A DNA stretch of 64,000 nucleotides, taken from Nitriliruptoraceae bacterium (GTDB lineage: Bacteria > Actinomycetota > Nitriliruptoria > Nitriliruptorales > Nitriliruptoraceae). The notes under the pieces are model-generated. The model was not told where the DNA came from. It did no database searches and was given only the letters and a program-made list of their open reading frames with translations. The stretch spans positions 1-64,000 of the forward strand of contig PXDB01000049.1 of assembly GCA_003565155.1 (NCBI GenBank), written 5' to 3'. This document shows positions 43,953-53,106 of this stretch, in pieces. A program made the position numbers and the translations under genes. The first letter of the stretch is position 1. Each line of letters starts with the position of its first letter.

Positions 43953-44600
43953 CGCCGGCCGGGAACGGACTGCGGATCCCCGGTCAGCCACCCGGGAGTC
44001 GCGTGCAGCGACGACCAGGTGCAGGTGGCGGGCTCCGGCCCACCAGCGCGACGATCGGGCACGTGCCGAGGTCGCGGTGGGACGACCCCGCGAGGGGGAG
44101 GCCACCGGGCGGCCGATCGCGAGATCGACCGTCATCCGATCCGGGCGCTGCACCGCCCGGATGGGACGGGACGCACCGACGCAGCGGGACGTCCCAGCGG
44201 AACGACGCTCCGCGAGGAGCGTCGGGTCGTGGTACCGATCGATCCGGCCGCTGCGAAGCGGTCGGGGAGCGTGGTACGGCGGCGAACGGAGGGGCCCCCG
44301 CGGTCCCGAGGTCCGCGACGGTGTCACCGTACGGTTCGCCACCGCGAGGTGGCGGCACGTCGGACGCCGAGGTGGAGGAGATCGCCGTGCTCGGACACGG
44401 CGGACCAGCCACCGACGGCCGGGTCTGGCCGCACGGCCGGACCTGCCGCCCGGGCTCGCCCGGGTGGTCGCCGCCCCGCCGTCCTGGCCTCGCGGTCCGG
44501 ACGTCCGGGACGGGGAGCCGGGTCCCGCACCGAGAGGAACGTGGGACGCGACGCGACGCCCCGGGAGTCCTGCAACGGACACCGGGGCGTCCTCGTGTCG
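43953..44600 (+). ncRNA. Candidate large structured noncoding RNA with repeated GCGA (GNRA) tetraloop hairpins
   Basis: No convincing CDS in 43744-44652. GCGA-capped stems at 44086-44097, 44114-44127, 44203-44224, 44244-44265, 44337-44354; other helices at 43998-44012, 44129-44169, 44506-44527, 44555-44591. Confidence 0.5.
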
Positions 44601-44652
44601 TCCGCGCTCCGCACGGTGTCCGGCAAGGACGCGCACCATCGCGGGTCCACGC

Positions 44653-45405
44653 TCAACCAGCGATCGCCCGGACGAGCGCTGCTGTCCCGCCGACCGCGGC
44701 CCAGCCCAGGATCGCCGTGCTGATCCGCTCCGCCGGCACCCGGCGGACGACCGCCCGCCCTGCCACCAGGCCGAACAGCAGCAGCACGGCCAACCCCGCA
44801 CCGGCCGTCGCCTGGGCGCCGGTGAAGCTGCCCGCGACGGCCAGCCCCGACAGGGTCAGCACGATCCCCACGGCCCACACCGCTGACAGCGTGGGTCGCA
44901 GCACCCCCGGGTCGTGGTGGCGGTAGAGGATGGCCAGCGGTGGTCCACCGAGCGCCGTGGCCGCACCGGTGAAGCCTGACGCCACGCCTGCCGCCAGCTC
45001 ACGCCGCGGGGTCACCGCCACGTGCCAGCCCACGGCCGATGCGGCCACCGCAGCCAGCAGGATGGCAGCCACGATCGCGGTCAGCCACCGTACGTCCACG
45101 ATCACGACCACCGCGGTGCCCAGAGCGAGCCCGGGGAGCCGGCCGATGATCAGCCGGCGGGCCATGCCCGTGTCGAGGTGTCGTCGCTCCAGCCACGCCA
45201 TCAGCAACGACAGCGGCAGCGCGGCAACCAGCATCGCACCGGGAAGCAGTTCCGGCACGGTCAGCGCCAGCGCCGGCACCGTCGCGAAGGCCGCCCCGAA
45301 CCCGACCGTGCCCTGAGCGATGCCCCCGGCGAAGGCCGCCAGCAGCACACCCACGACCCCGACGATGCCGGCGGCTGCCAGCACCGTGCCCATCGCGCCT
45401 GACAC
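44653..45405 (-). CDS. TauE/SafE-family sulfite exporter-like membrane protein
   Basis: AFAGGIAQGTVGFGAAFATVPAL and GVASGFTGAATALGGPPLAI repeats; polytopic. Confidence 0.85.
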   Translation of the reverse strand: MSGAMGTVLAAAGIVGVVGVLLAAFAGGIAQGTVGFGAAFATVPALALTVPELLPGAMLVAALPLSLLMAWLERRHLDTGMARRLIIGRLPGLALGTAVVVIVDVRWLTAIVAAILLAAVAASAVGWHVAVTPRRELAAGVASGFTGAATALGGPPLAILYRHHDPGVLRPTLSAVWAVGIVLTLSGLAVAGSFTGAQATAGAGLAVLLLFGLVAGRAVVRRVPAERISTAILGWAAVGGTAALVRAIAG

Positions 45406-45572
45406 GTCACCCCTCGCTGTCGGTCTGCCCTCGGCGTCCGCACCGGCAGCGGCGTCCGCGGGCGGGCGACAGGGGCCAGGGACCGCCAGCCTACGGACGG
45501 TGCACTCCACCTCCGCACGGTGGCCGGGCGCGCTAGCGTCGTGGAGCGAACGTCCACCCTGGAGGAACCCTC

Positions 45573-46724
45573 GTGAGGATCGGCATCCTGACCGGCGGCG
45601 GCGACGTCCCCGGCCTCAACCCCTGCATCAAGGCGGTCGTCGACCGCGTCATCTACGACGGCCACGAGGTCGTCGGCTTCCGGCGTGGCTGGGCCGGGCT
45701 CCTCGAGTACGACATCGACGACCCCGAGGGCTCCAACGAGCGGTGCGTCATCGACCTCGACAGGAACCGGGTCCGCGTCATCGACCGTACCGGCGGGACC
45801 TTCCTCCACACCTCGCGGACCAACCCCCAGCGGGTGCGCGACGGTGAGGTGCCGCACTTCCTGAAGGAGCAGGCGCTCGGTGACGGCCCCCACGACTTCA
45901 CCGACCACACGATCCGGGTCCTCGAGCACCTCAACATCGACGCGATGATCCCGATCGGCGGTGACGACACCCTCTCCTACGCGCTACGGCTGCACGAGGA
46001 GGGCTTCCCGGTCATCGCGATCCCGAAGACCATGGACAACGACGTCCACGGCACCGACTACTGCATCGGTTTCTCGACCGCGGTCACCCGCTCGGTGGAG
46101 TTCATCCACCAGCTGCGGACCTCCACCGGCTCCCACGAGCGCATCGCCGTGGTGGAACTGTTCGGCCGGTACTCCGGTGAGACCTCCCTGATCGCGGCCT
46201 ACCTCGCCTCCGTGGACCGCGCCGTGATCTCCGAGGTGCCCTTCGACCCCGAGCGCCTGTCCGCGCTGCTGATGGAGGACAAGCGGCAGAGTCCCTCCAA
46301 CTACGCGATGGTCACCGTCTCCGAGGGAGCGACCTACACCGGCGGGGACATCTACCTCTCCGGCGAGGAGGACGCCTTCGGCCACCGCAAGCTCGGCGGC
46401 ATCGGCCAGCGCACCGGCGAGATGATCAAGGAGCTGACCGGCGAGGACATCATCGTCCAGCAGCTCGGCTACCTGATGCGGTCGGGGCGGCCTGACTCCC
46501 TGGACCTGATGGTGGCCACCAACTACGCGGTCATGGCGGCAGACCTCGCGGTCGAGGGCCAGAAGGGCCGTATGGTCGCCCTGCGCAGCGGCACCTACAC
46601 CAACGTGCCGATCACCGCCACGGGGGACGGTGCCCGCCGGGTGGACGTGGACGCCCTCTACGACAGCGAGGCCTTCAAGCCGAAGCTGCGCCAGGTCGCG
46701 GGGAAGCCGATGTTCCTCTACTAG
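45573..46724 (+). CDS. Phosphofructokinase with PPi-dependent-type motifs
   Basis: [20 protein letters not shown] and [21 protein letters not shown]; Asp in GGDD and Lys in PKTxDND are typical of PPi-PFKs. Confidence 0.88.
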   Translation: MRIGILTGGGDVPGLNPCIKAVVDRVIYDGHEVVGFRRGWAGLLEYDIDDPEGSNERCVIDLDRNRVRVIDRTGGTFLHTSRTNPQRVRDGEVPHFLKEQALGDGPHDFTDHTIRVLEHLNIDAMIPIGGDDTLSYALRLHEEGFPVIAIPKTMDNDVHGTDYCIGFSTAVTRSVEFIHQLRTSTGSHERIAVVELFGRYSGETSLIAAYLASVDRAVISEVPFDPERLSALLMEDKRQSPSNYAMVTVSEGATYTGGDIYLSGEEDAFGHRKLGGIGQRTGEMIKELTGEDIIVQQLGYLMRSGRPDSLDLMVATNYAVMAADLAVEGQKGRMVALRSGTYTNVPITATGDGARRVDVDALYDSEAFKPKLRQVAGKPMFLY

Positions 46725-46746
46725 CCGCCCGCTCGGTGGTGCAGCG

Positions 46747-48021
46747 TCACTGCGTCCTCACCCTCCGCAGCGCGTCGAGGGTGAGGGCGACCGGGGCCAC
46801 CGCCACCAACACCGCAGCCGCCAGGGTGAGCGCGCCCTGCCGTCCGAACCGGGACACGGCGGGGCTCCACAGCAGCGGTGAGAGGAACTGCCCGAGGAAC
46901 AGCGCGCTGGTCATCACGCCGACCAGCCGGCCACGCAGGTGCGGTGGCGCGTCCTGCGCCACCCAGGCCACCAGGTTCGGCACGATCAGCCCCAGGCCGG
47001 CCCCGCCGACCACCAGGCCCATCGCCACGACCCACAGCGTCGTCGCGGTGCCGATGGCGAGGTAGCCGGTGCCGGTCACGGCGGCAGCCGCCGCCACCAC
47101 GGAGGCGCGGCGCCGGTCCGTGGCCAACCGCGTGGCCAACAGGGACGCACCGGCGTAGGCCAGTGGCGGGATCGCGACCAACAGCCCGGTCCGGGCGGGC
47201 CCGAGCCCGAACACCTCCTCCAGCACGAAGGGCAACTGCACGGGCAGCAGGTAGAAGAGCACCTGGACCCCGAGCAGCAGCGTGATGCTCACGGCGACCA
47301 CCACCACGGCCGCACGTGCGCCGCGGTGCTCGACCCCGCGGGGGCCGGCACCGCCGGCCTCCCAGCCCGGGGTCGTCACGGTGCCCGGCCCCGACACCAC
47401 CGGTGCTGGTCGCGCACTCGGCGCACCGATCGGACCCGTGGGGCGCGGCGGTGTCGGTACCGCCCGCAGGACCAGGGGCAGCAGCAGCCATGCCAGAGGG
47501 TAGAGCAGGAAGGACAGCCGCCAGGAGGACGCGGCCAGCACACCGCTGGTGGCGGTGAACACCGTCCCCGACACCCCCATGGCCGCGGCCTGTCGCGCGA
47601 GCATCCGGGCCCGGGCGACGCCGTCGTACAGGTCGGCGATCAGGGTGGTGACGGCGGTGAGCACCATCGCCACCGCCACGCCCAGCCCGACCCTGCCGGC
47701 CAGCAGCAGCGGCAAGGTGCCCACGACCAGCCCCGTGCCGCCCATCGCCCCGTAGAGCAGGATGCCGGCCAGCAGCACCGGACGACGACCCCGGCGATCC
47801 ACCACCACACCGACCGCCCCGGCGGTGACCGCGATGACCAGGGCGGGCAGGGTCAGCACCAGCGGCACCGCCACGTCGACCGCGGGCGCATCCGCGAAGG
47901 CCCTGGCGATCGACGGCAGCGCCGGAGCGACGATCGTCGGTGCCATGATGGTCAGGGTGCTCGCCGCCAACAGCGTCGCCGCGGTCGACGCACGAGGGGG
48001 CCCTCGATGCTGTCCCTGCAC
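46747..48021 (-). CDS. MFS transporter
   Basis: ~12 TM helices; GVVVDRRGRRPVLLAG loop 2-3 motif. Confidence 0.88.
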   Translation of the reverse strand: MQGQHRGPPRASTAATLLAASTLTIMAPTIVAPALPSIARAFADAPAVDVAVPLVLTLPALVIAVTAGAVGVVVDRRGRRPVLLAGILLYGAMGGTGLVVGTLPLLLAGRVGLGVAVAMVLTAVTTLIADLYDGVARARMLARQAAAMGVSGTVFTATSGVLAASSWRLSFLLYPLAWLLLPLVLRAVPTPPRPTGPIGAPSARPAPVVSGPGTVTTPGWEAGGAGPRGVEHRGARAAVVVVAVSITLLLGVQVLFYLLPVQLPFVLEEVFGLGPARTGLLVAIPPLAYAGASLLATRLATDRRRASVVAAAAAVTGTGYLAIGTATTLWVVAMGLVVGGAGLGLIVPNLVAWVAQDAPPHLRGRLVGVMTSALFLGQFLSPLLWSPAVSRFGRQGALTLAAAVLVAVAPVALTLDALRRVRTQ

Positions 48022-48201
48022 GTGCGGCTCCTCCGGTTCGCGGGCGCAGCGGGGCCGCGACGCACCCGCGCAGTCAAGCGCTCGGTCCGGGCCGCTGACC
48101 ACCCGGCCTCGGCCCTTCGACCGGGCACGGTGACGGTGGCTCGCCTAGGTTCGACGGCGTCACCGACTTTGCCCGCATACCGCATCGGGAGGAGACCCAC
48201 C

Positions 48202-48660
48202 GTGGGACTGAACATCCAGGACCTGGCCATCTCGAGCCGTGAGTTCACGCCCGGCGGCCCCCTCGAGGACCGGCACGCCAACGACCGTGAGAACGAGGCG
48301 CCCTCCTTCCTCATCGACGGCGTGCCTGACGAGGCCGTGGAGCTCGCGCTCGTCTGTCACGACCCCGACGCGCCGCTACCGGACGGCTTCACGCACTGGA
48401 CGCTGTACGGCATCCCCGCCGACGTCACCGAACTGCCCGCGGATGCGGACCGGCTGTACCGACCGGGGCCGAACGACTTCGGAGCGACGGGCTACGGCGG
48501 GCCGCAGCCACCCGACGGCCACGGGGTGCACCACTACTACTTCTGGATCTACGCGCTCGCCCGCACGGTCGAGGGCGCGCCGTCGCGCCGGGAGTTCCTC
48601 GACGCGTACGGTGAGGACATCATCGAGCAGAACCGGGTGATCGGCACCTACGAGCGCTGA
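48202..48660 (+). CDS. YbhB/YbcL (PEBP/Raf kinase inhibitor-like) protein
   Basis: LALVCHDPDAPLPDGFTHWTLYGIP; GYGGPQPPDGHGVHHYYFWIYAL. Confidence 0.92.
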   Translation: MGLNIQDLAISSREFTPGGPLEDRHANDRENEAPSFLIDGVPDEAVELALVCHDPDAPLPDGFTHWTLYGIPADVTELPADADRLYRPGPNDFGATGYGGPQPPDGHGVHHYYFWIYALARTVEGAPSRREFLDAYGEDIIEQNRVIGTYER

Positions 48661-48839
48661 TCCCCACGGCACCACGGCCGCGCGCCTGGACCGCCGACAC
48701 GCCCTTCGCCGACGCCGCGGCCGAGCGCCGCGGCGTTGGTCGTGGCAGCCCACCGACCGGACCGGCGCGCGGTGGGCGTCGCGCCGTGGCACCCTCCCGC
48801 CGCCGCACACCGCCCGACGATCGCCAGGAGCCCACCACG

Positions 48840-49382
48840 ATGGCCAGCAACGACACCGTGGCGTCCGATCCCCGCTGGCTGTCCGAGGAACGCCTGGAGG
48901 CCGTCCGTGGCGAGGTACCCATCGTCTACGTCGAGGCGGTGCCGGTCCGTGTCGACCACCTCGGTGCCATCACCAAGGTCGGCCTGCTGCTGCGCGCCCA
49001 GGCCGACGGCGCGATCTCGCGCGCGGTGGTGTCCGGCCGGGTGCTGTTCGGGGAGTCGTTGCGTGACGCGCTCTGGCGCCACCTGAGCAAGGACCTCGGC
49101 CCGGACGCCGGACCGCGGCTGCCCACGGGGGTCGCTCCCTTCACCGTCGCGGAGTACTTCCCGGAGCCGGGACGCTCCGCCTTCCACGACCCGCGCCAGC
49201 ACGCCGTCGCCCTCGGCTACCTCGTGCCCTGTGACGGCGAGTGTGCGCCCGCACAGGACGCCCTCGACCTGGCGTGGGTCTCCCCTGCCGAGGCCGTTGA
49301 CCCCTCGATCGCCGGTGAGATGTCCTCCGGGCACGGCCGTCTGGTCCGCCGCGCGCTGGCCTTCGCCGGGCAGCTGCCCTGA
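48840..49382 (+). CDS. DUF4916 / NUDIX-like protein
   Basis: WLSEERLEAVRGEVPIVYVEAVPVRVD...VLFGESLRDALWRHLSKDLG. Confidence 0.7.
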   Translation: MASNDTVASDPRWLSEERLEAVRGEVPIVYVEAVPVRVDHLGAITKVGLLLRAQADGAISRAVVSGRVLFGESLRDALWRHLSKDLGPDAGPRLPTGVAPFTVAEYFPEPGRSAFHDPRQHAVALGYLVPCDGECAPAQDALDLAWVSPAEAVDPSIAGEMSSGHGRLVRRALAFAGQLP

Positions 49383-49454
49383 GGCTGCCGCCGCGGCGGC
49401 GTGACGCGCCGCCGCGGGCCGTGCGCAGCGGTGCCGCACGCCCTGATGGGGGGC

Positions 49455-50906
49455 TCAGTCCGGTTGCCGTGCCGCGGCGCGGATCAGCTCGACGGCGTGT
49501 GCCACAGTGTCGGCGGTCGTGCGGTGGGAGAGCACCGCCAGGCGCAGCACCACCCGGCCATCGATGACCGTGCTGGACAGCCGCACGTGGCCGTCGGCGT
49601 GGATGCGCGAGAGCGCCCGGTCCTGGCGCTGATCGTCGCCCGCCAGCCGGAAGGTGAGGATCGACAGCTCCGGGGAGGACACCACCTCGACGCCGGGTGT
49701 GCTCGCCAGCTGCGCAGCAGCCCATTCCGCCAGGTCCAGGGCACGGTCCAGGGCGGCGGTGAAGGCGTCGGTGCCGTGGAGGGCGAGGGGGAGCCACAGC
49801 CGCAGCCCACGCCACTCCCGGGTCAGCTCCGGGCTGATGGCGCTGAAATCCGGCAGGGCGTCCGGGTCCTCGTCGTGATCACGCAGGTAGTCCGCATCCT
49901 CGGCGAAGGTGGCGGCGAGGTGGTCCCGGTCGCGTACGAGCAGCGCACCGGTCCCGAAGGGCAGGAACAGCGACTTGTGCGGATCGAGGGTGATGGAGTC
50001 CGCGGCCTCGATGCCCGCCAGTCGTCCCCGGCCCCGCACGGTCAGCTGGAAGAAGCCGCCGTAGGCCGCGTCGACGTGGAACCACACCCCCTGTTCCGCT
50101 GCCACGGCGGCCAACTCGGCCAACGGGTCGACCGCCCCGGTGTTGGTGGTGCCGGCAGCGCCGACCACGGCGGTCGGGACCAGACCGTCGGCCACGTCCT
50201 GCTTGATGGCGATGCGCACCGCCTCGGGGTCGAGCCGCAACCCGTCCTGGGAGGTGCACACACGGACGTGCTCGGGACGCAGGCCGGCGATCCTGGCGGC
50301 CTTGCGGACCGAGGCGTGGGCGTGCTGGCCCACGTACACGCAGGCGGCCTCGGGCCGTCCCGGCGCGTGCGCGTCCCGCGCGGTCACCAGGGCGGTCAGG
50401 TTCGCGGCGGACCCGCCCGAGAGCAGCAGCCCCTGGGAGGTTGCCGGCAACCCGAACAGCTCCGTGAGCCAGCGGAGCAGCCCCTGCTCGAGGGCCACCG
50501 CGGCAGGGGTGAACCCGGCCAACCCCGTGTAGCGGTTGGCGACCCCGGCGATCAGGTCCCCCACCGCCGCGGCGAGCAGGCCGGAGCCGGGGATGTAGGC
50601 GAGCTCGCCGGGTGCGGCGTTGTCCACGCCGGTGGCGAGGATCTCGCCGATGGTGGCGAGGGCGTCGTCCATCGGCGCCGGCGCTGCGGCGGGTCGTTGG
50701 GCCAGCAGCGTGGCAGCGAGTTCCCCACCACGCGGGTGACCGAGCACGTCACGACCCGGGTCACCCGACGCGAGCGCAGAGATCAGCTGCCAGGCGGCAG
50801 ACAGCAACGCCTGCGACTGCTCGGGGGACGGATCGAAACCACCGAGCAGGCGGCTGTCCGAGGCCTCCCACCCGCCCGGCGGCACGCCGGCACCCTGCTC
50901 CGTCAC
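49455..50906 (-). CDS. PLP-dependent group II decarboxylase
   Basis: VDAAYGGFFQL, DSITLDPHKSLFLPFGTGALLVRD (PLP Lys), LLLSGGSAANLTAL. Confidence 0.92.
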   Translation of the reverse strand: MTEQGAGVPPGGWEASDSRLLGGFDPSPEQSQALLSAAWQLISALASGDPGRDVLGHPRGGELAATLLAQRPAAAPAPMDDALATIGEILATGVDNAAPGELAYIPGSGLLAAAVGDLIAGVANRYTGLAGFTPAAVALEQGLLRWLTELFGLPATSQGLLLSGGSAANLTALVTARDAHAPGRPEAACVYVGQHAHASVRKAARIAGLRPEHVRVCTSQDGLRLDPEAVRIAIKQDVADGLVPTAVVGAAGTTNTGAVDPLAELAAVAAEQGVWFHVDAAYGGFFQLTVRGRGRLAGIEAADSITLDPHKSLFLPFGTGALLVRDRDHLAATFAEDADYLRDHDEDPDALPDFSAISPELTREWRGLRLWLPLALHGTDAFTAALDRALDLAEWAAAQLASTPGVEVVSSPELSILTFRLAGDDQRQDRALSRIHADGHVRLSSTVIDGRVVLRLAVLSHRTTADTVAHAVELIRAAARQPD

Positions 50907-51025
50907 CGTACTGACCTCCGATCGCGCAGCTGCTGGGGGACGTCCCCCGGCGCGTAGCGGCGCGGTCCCCCGGCCCACGACGCCGCTCCCGGGCGACGAA
51001 CAGGACGGCACCGTAGGTCCCGAAA

Positions 51026-51096
51026 CAACGTGTAGCGTTGGAGACCCACGATCGACGACATATAGTTGATGTACGCCGTCTCAGGACGACATATCG
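51026..51096. promoter_or_regulatory. Candidate operators between the Lrp/AsnC gene and the decarboxylase
   Basis: Palindrome CAACG-TGTAG-CGTTG (51026-51040); direct repeats GACGACATATAG (51054-51065) and GACGACATATCG (51085-51096), 31 bp apart. Confidence 0.5.
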
Positions 51097-51123
51097 CTGT
51101 AGCTTCGGCACCAGGAGGGCAGG

Positions 51124-51594
51124 ATGTCCGGTCCGCTGGATCCCACGGATCACCAGCTGCTGGCGGCGCTGCGCGAGGACGGACGGCGCTCCATCACCGC
51201 GCTGGCCGCGCAGCTGCACCTGTCCCGCAGCGCGGTGCACGCCCGCCTCGACCGTCTCGAGGAGGACGGGGTCCTCACGGGCTTCGCACCGGTGGTGGAC
51301 CCCGCCAGGGTCGGCGGCAGCATCGCGGCGTTCGTGCTGCTGTCCGCAGGGCCGGGCGCCCGCCTGGAGCTGGAACCCCTCCGGGCGCAGCTCGCGGCGC
51401 TCCCCCACGTGGAGTACGCGGCCCTGGTGACCGGCGAGGCCGACGTCCTGCTGCTGGTCCGCGCCCAGGATCTCGATCAGCTGCGCACCTTCCTGCTGGA
51501 GGAGCTGCGCCGGGTCACCGGCCTACGCGGGACCCTGACCCTGCTGGTCCTCGACGAGGTGATCCGCCGACCCTTCCTGCTGCCCGGGGAGTGA
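51124..51594 (+). CDS. Lrp/AsnC-family transcriptional regulator
   Basis: LDPTDHQLLAALREDGRRSITALAAQLHLSRSAVHARLDRLEEDGVLTGF; ligand-binding domain. Confidence 0.92.
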   Translation: MSGPLDPTDHQLLAALREDGRRSITALAAQLHLSRSAVHARLDRLEEDGVLTGFAPVVDPARVGGSIAAFVLLSAGPGARLELEPLRAQLAALPHVEYAALVTGEADVLLLVRAQDLDQLRTFLLEELRRVTGLRGTLTLLVLDEVIRRPFLLPGE

Positions 51595-53106
51595 GCCGGG
51601 CAGCAGCACCCCCGGGTTGAGGATCCCCCGGGGGTCGAAGGCGCGCTTGACGGCGTGCAGCGCGGCCACGTCGCCGGCGGGACGCACCCGCGCGAGCCAG
51701 TCCGGCTTCTGTCGTCCGACCCCGTGCTCACCGCAGGGCGAGCCGCCGGCCGCGACCACGGACCCGAGCACCGCCTGCTCCACCGCCGGCACCTGCGCGG
51801 GGGCGACACCGACCACGTTGCAGTGCAGGTCCCCGACGCCGAGGTGGCCGAAGACCACCACCTCGGCGTCCGCACCGCCGGCGTCACGGACCAGCCCCTC
51901 GAGTCCCTCGATGAACCCGGCCAGCCCCGCGGGGGGCAGCACCACGTCCAGCTTCAGGGCGACGCCACGCGCGGCCAGGCGCTCGGTGTGTGCCTCACGC
52001 AGCTGCCACAGCGCGGCGCGGTCCGCGGCATCGATGCCGACCACCGCGTCCTGGACGCCAGACACGTGCCCGACGACCTCGGCGAGGGTGGCGCTGAGCG
52101 CCTCGCCCACATCCGGTGCCCCGGCAACCTCCACCAGCAGGGCGGCCGGCGGCGGTGGCACGAAGGGGGCGCGCACCCCGGGGGCCTGCGCCACCAGGGA
52201 CAGCCCGGCGCGGGTCATCAGCTCGCTGGCCTCCAGTGGCCCCACCGCCTGTGCGACCTGCCGCTGCACCTCGAGCGCCGCCCGGATCCCGTCGGTCGCC
52301 ACCACGGCGACCGCGAGGTGGCGGGGCGGGCGCACCAGGCGCAGGCGCGCGGCCGTGACGACGGCCAGGGTGCCCTCGCTGCCCACCAGCAACCCGGCGA
52401 GGTCGTAGCCGAGACCCGCCGCCCGGGGTGGATGCAGGCGGTCCAGGAGGGTGCCGTCGACCAGCACCGCTTCGAGGCCCAGCACCTGCGCCCGGGTGGG
52501 GCCGTGCCGGACCACGGCGAGCCCACCGGCATCGGTGGCGATCGTGCCGCCGATGGTGGCGGTGTCGCGGGCGGCGAGATCCACGGGGTACAGCAGGCCC
52601 GCTTCGCGGGCACGCACCTGCACGGCGGCGAGGCTGGCTCCCGCCCCGACCACCACCTCGCCGGCGGTGTCGGCGCCACCCCCTGCACCCGCCGCCCCGC
52701 GCGTCACCACCGCACCGACCTGGTCGAGACGCGTCAGCGACAGCACCAGGGCGCCGTCGCGGGGGACACCACCCCCGACCAGTCCGGTGTTGCCCCCCTG
52801 GGGCACGACGACGACCCCGTGTTCGTCGCACAGGGCGAGTACCCGTGCCACCTCGGCGGTGTCACCGGGCCGGACCACGGCACCGGCCTCGCCGCGCCAT
52901 CGGCCGGTCCAGTCCACCTCGAAGGGTGCCCGCAGATCCGCCGCCCGCAGCAGATGACCGGGGCCGACGATCTCCTCGAGCGTGGACAGCAGGGCAGCGG
53001 GCAGGGCGGTCGCGGGGCCGGCTGCGGCCGCGGTCGATCGCGCCGTGGCAGGGTCGGTGGTGGGGCCGTCCGGCAGGTCCGCAGCCCGGTCGCGCGACGT
53101 CACCAC
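51523..53106 (-). CDS. FAD-linked oxidase (GlcD/D-lactate dehydrogenase family)
   Basis: VVVPQGGNTGLVGGGVP, RDTATIGGTIATDAGGLAVVRHGPTRAQVLGLEAVL; C-terminal GEHGVGRQK. Confidence 0.92.
   Translation of the reverse strand: MVTSRDRAADLPDGPTTDPATARSTAAAAGPATALPAALLSTLEEIVGPGHLLRAADLRAPFEVDWTGRWRGEAGAVVRPGDTAEVARVLALCDEHGVVVVPQGGNTGLVGGGVPRDGALVLSLTRLDQVGAVVTRGAAGAGGGADTAGEVVVGAGASLAAVQVRAREAGLLYPVDLAARDTATIGGTIATDAGGLAVVRHGPTRAQVLGLEAVLVDGTLLDRLHPPRAAGLGYDLAGLLVGSEGTLAVVTAARLRLVRPPRHLAVAVVATDGIRAALEVQRQVAQAVGPLEASELMTRAGLSLVAQAPGVRAPFVPPPPAALLVEVAGAPDVGEALSATLAEVVGHVSGVQDAVVGIDAADRAALWQLREAHTERLAARGVALKLDVVLPPAGLAGFIEGLEGLVRDAGGADAEVVVFGHLGVGDLHCNVVGVAPAQVPAVEQAVLGSVVAAGGSPCGEHGVGRQKPDWLARVRPAGDVAALHAVKRAFDPRGILNPGVLLPGSLPGQQEGSADHLVEDQQGQGPA

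Noticed and set aside
43953-44600. RNase P RNA or tmRNA as an explanation for the structured region
   Set aside because: No GGAAAGTCCGG/ACAGAAA-type RNase P core and no tmRNA ends or tag reading frame seen; still worth an Rfam scan
43610-44926. 438-aa + ORF and 349-aa - ORF (43752-44801) across the structured region
   Set aside because: Arg/Gly/Pro-rich, no recognisable motifs, no convincing start, and they overlap the flanking AAA and TauE genes in the wrong frame
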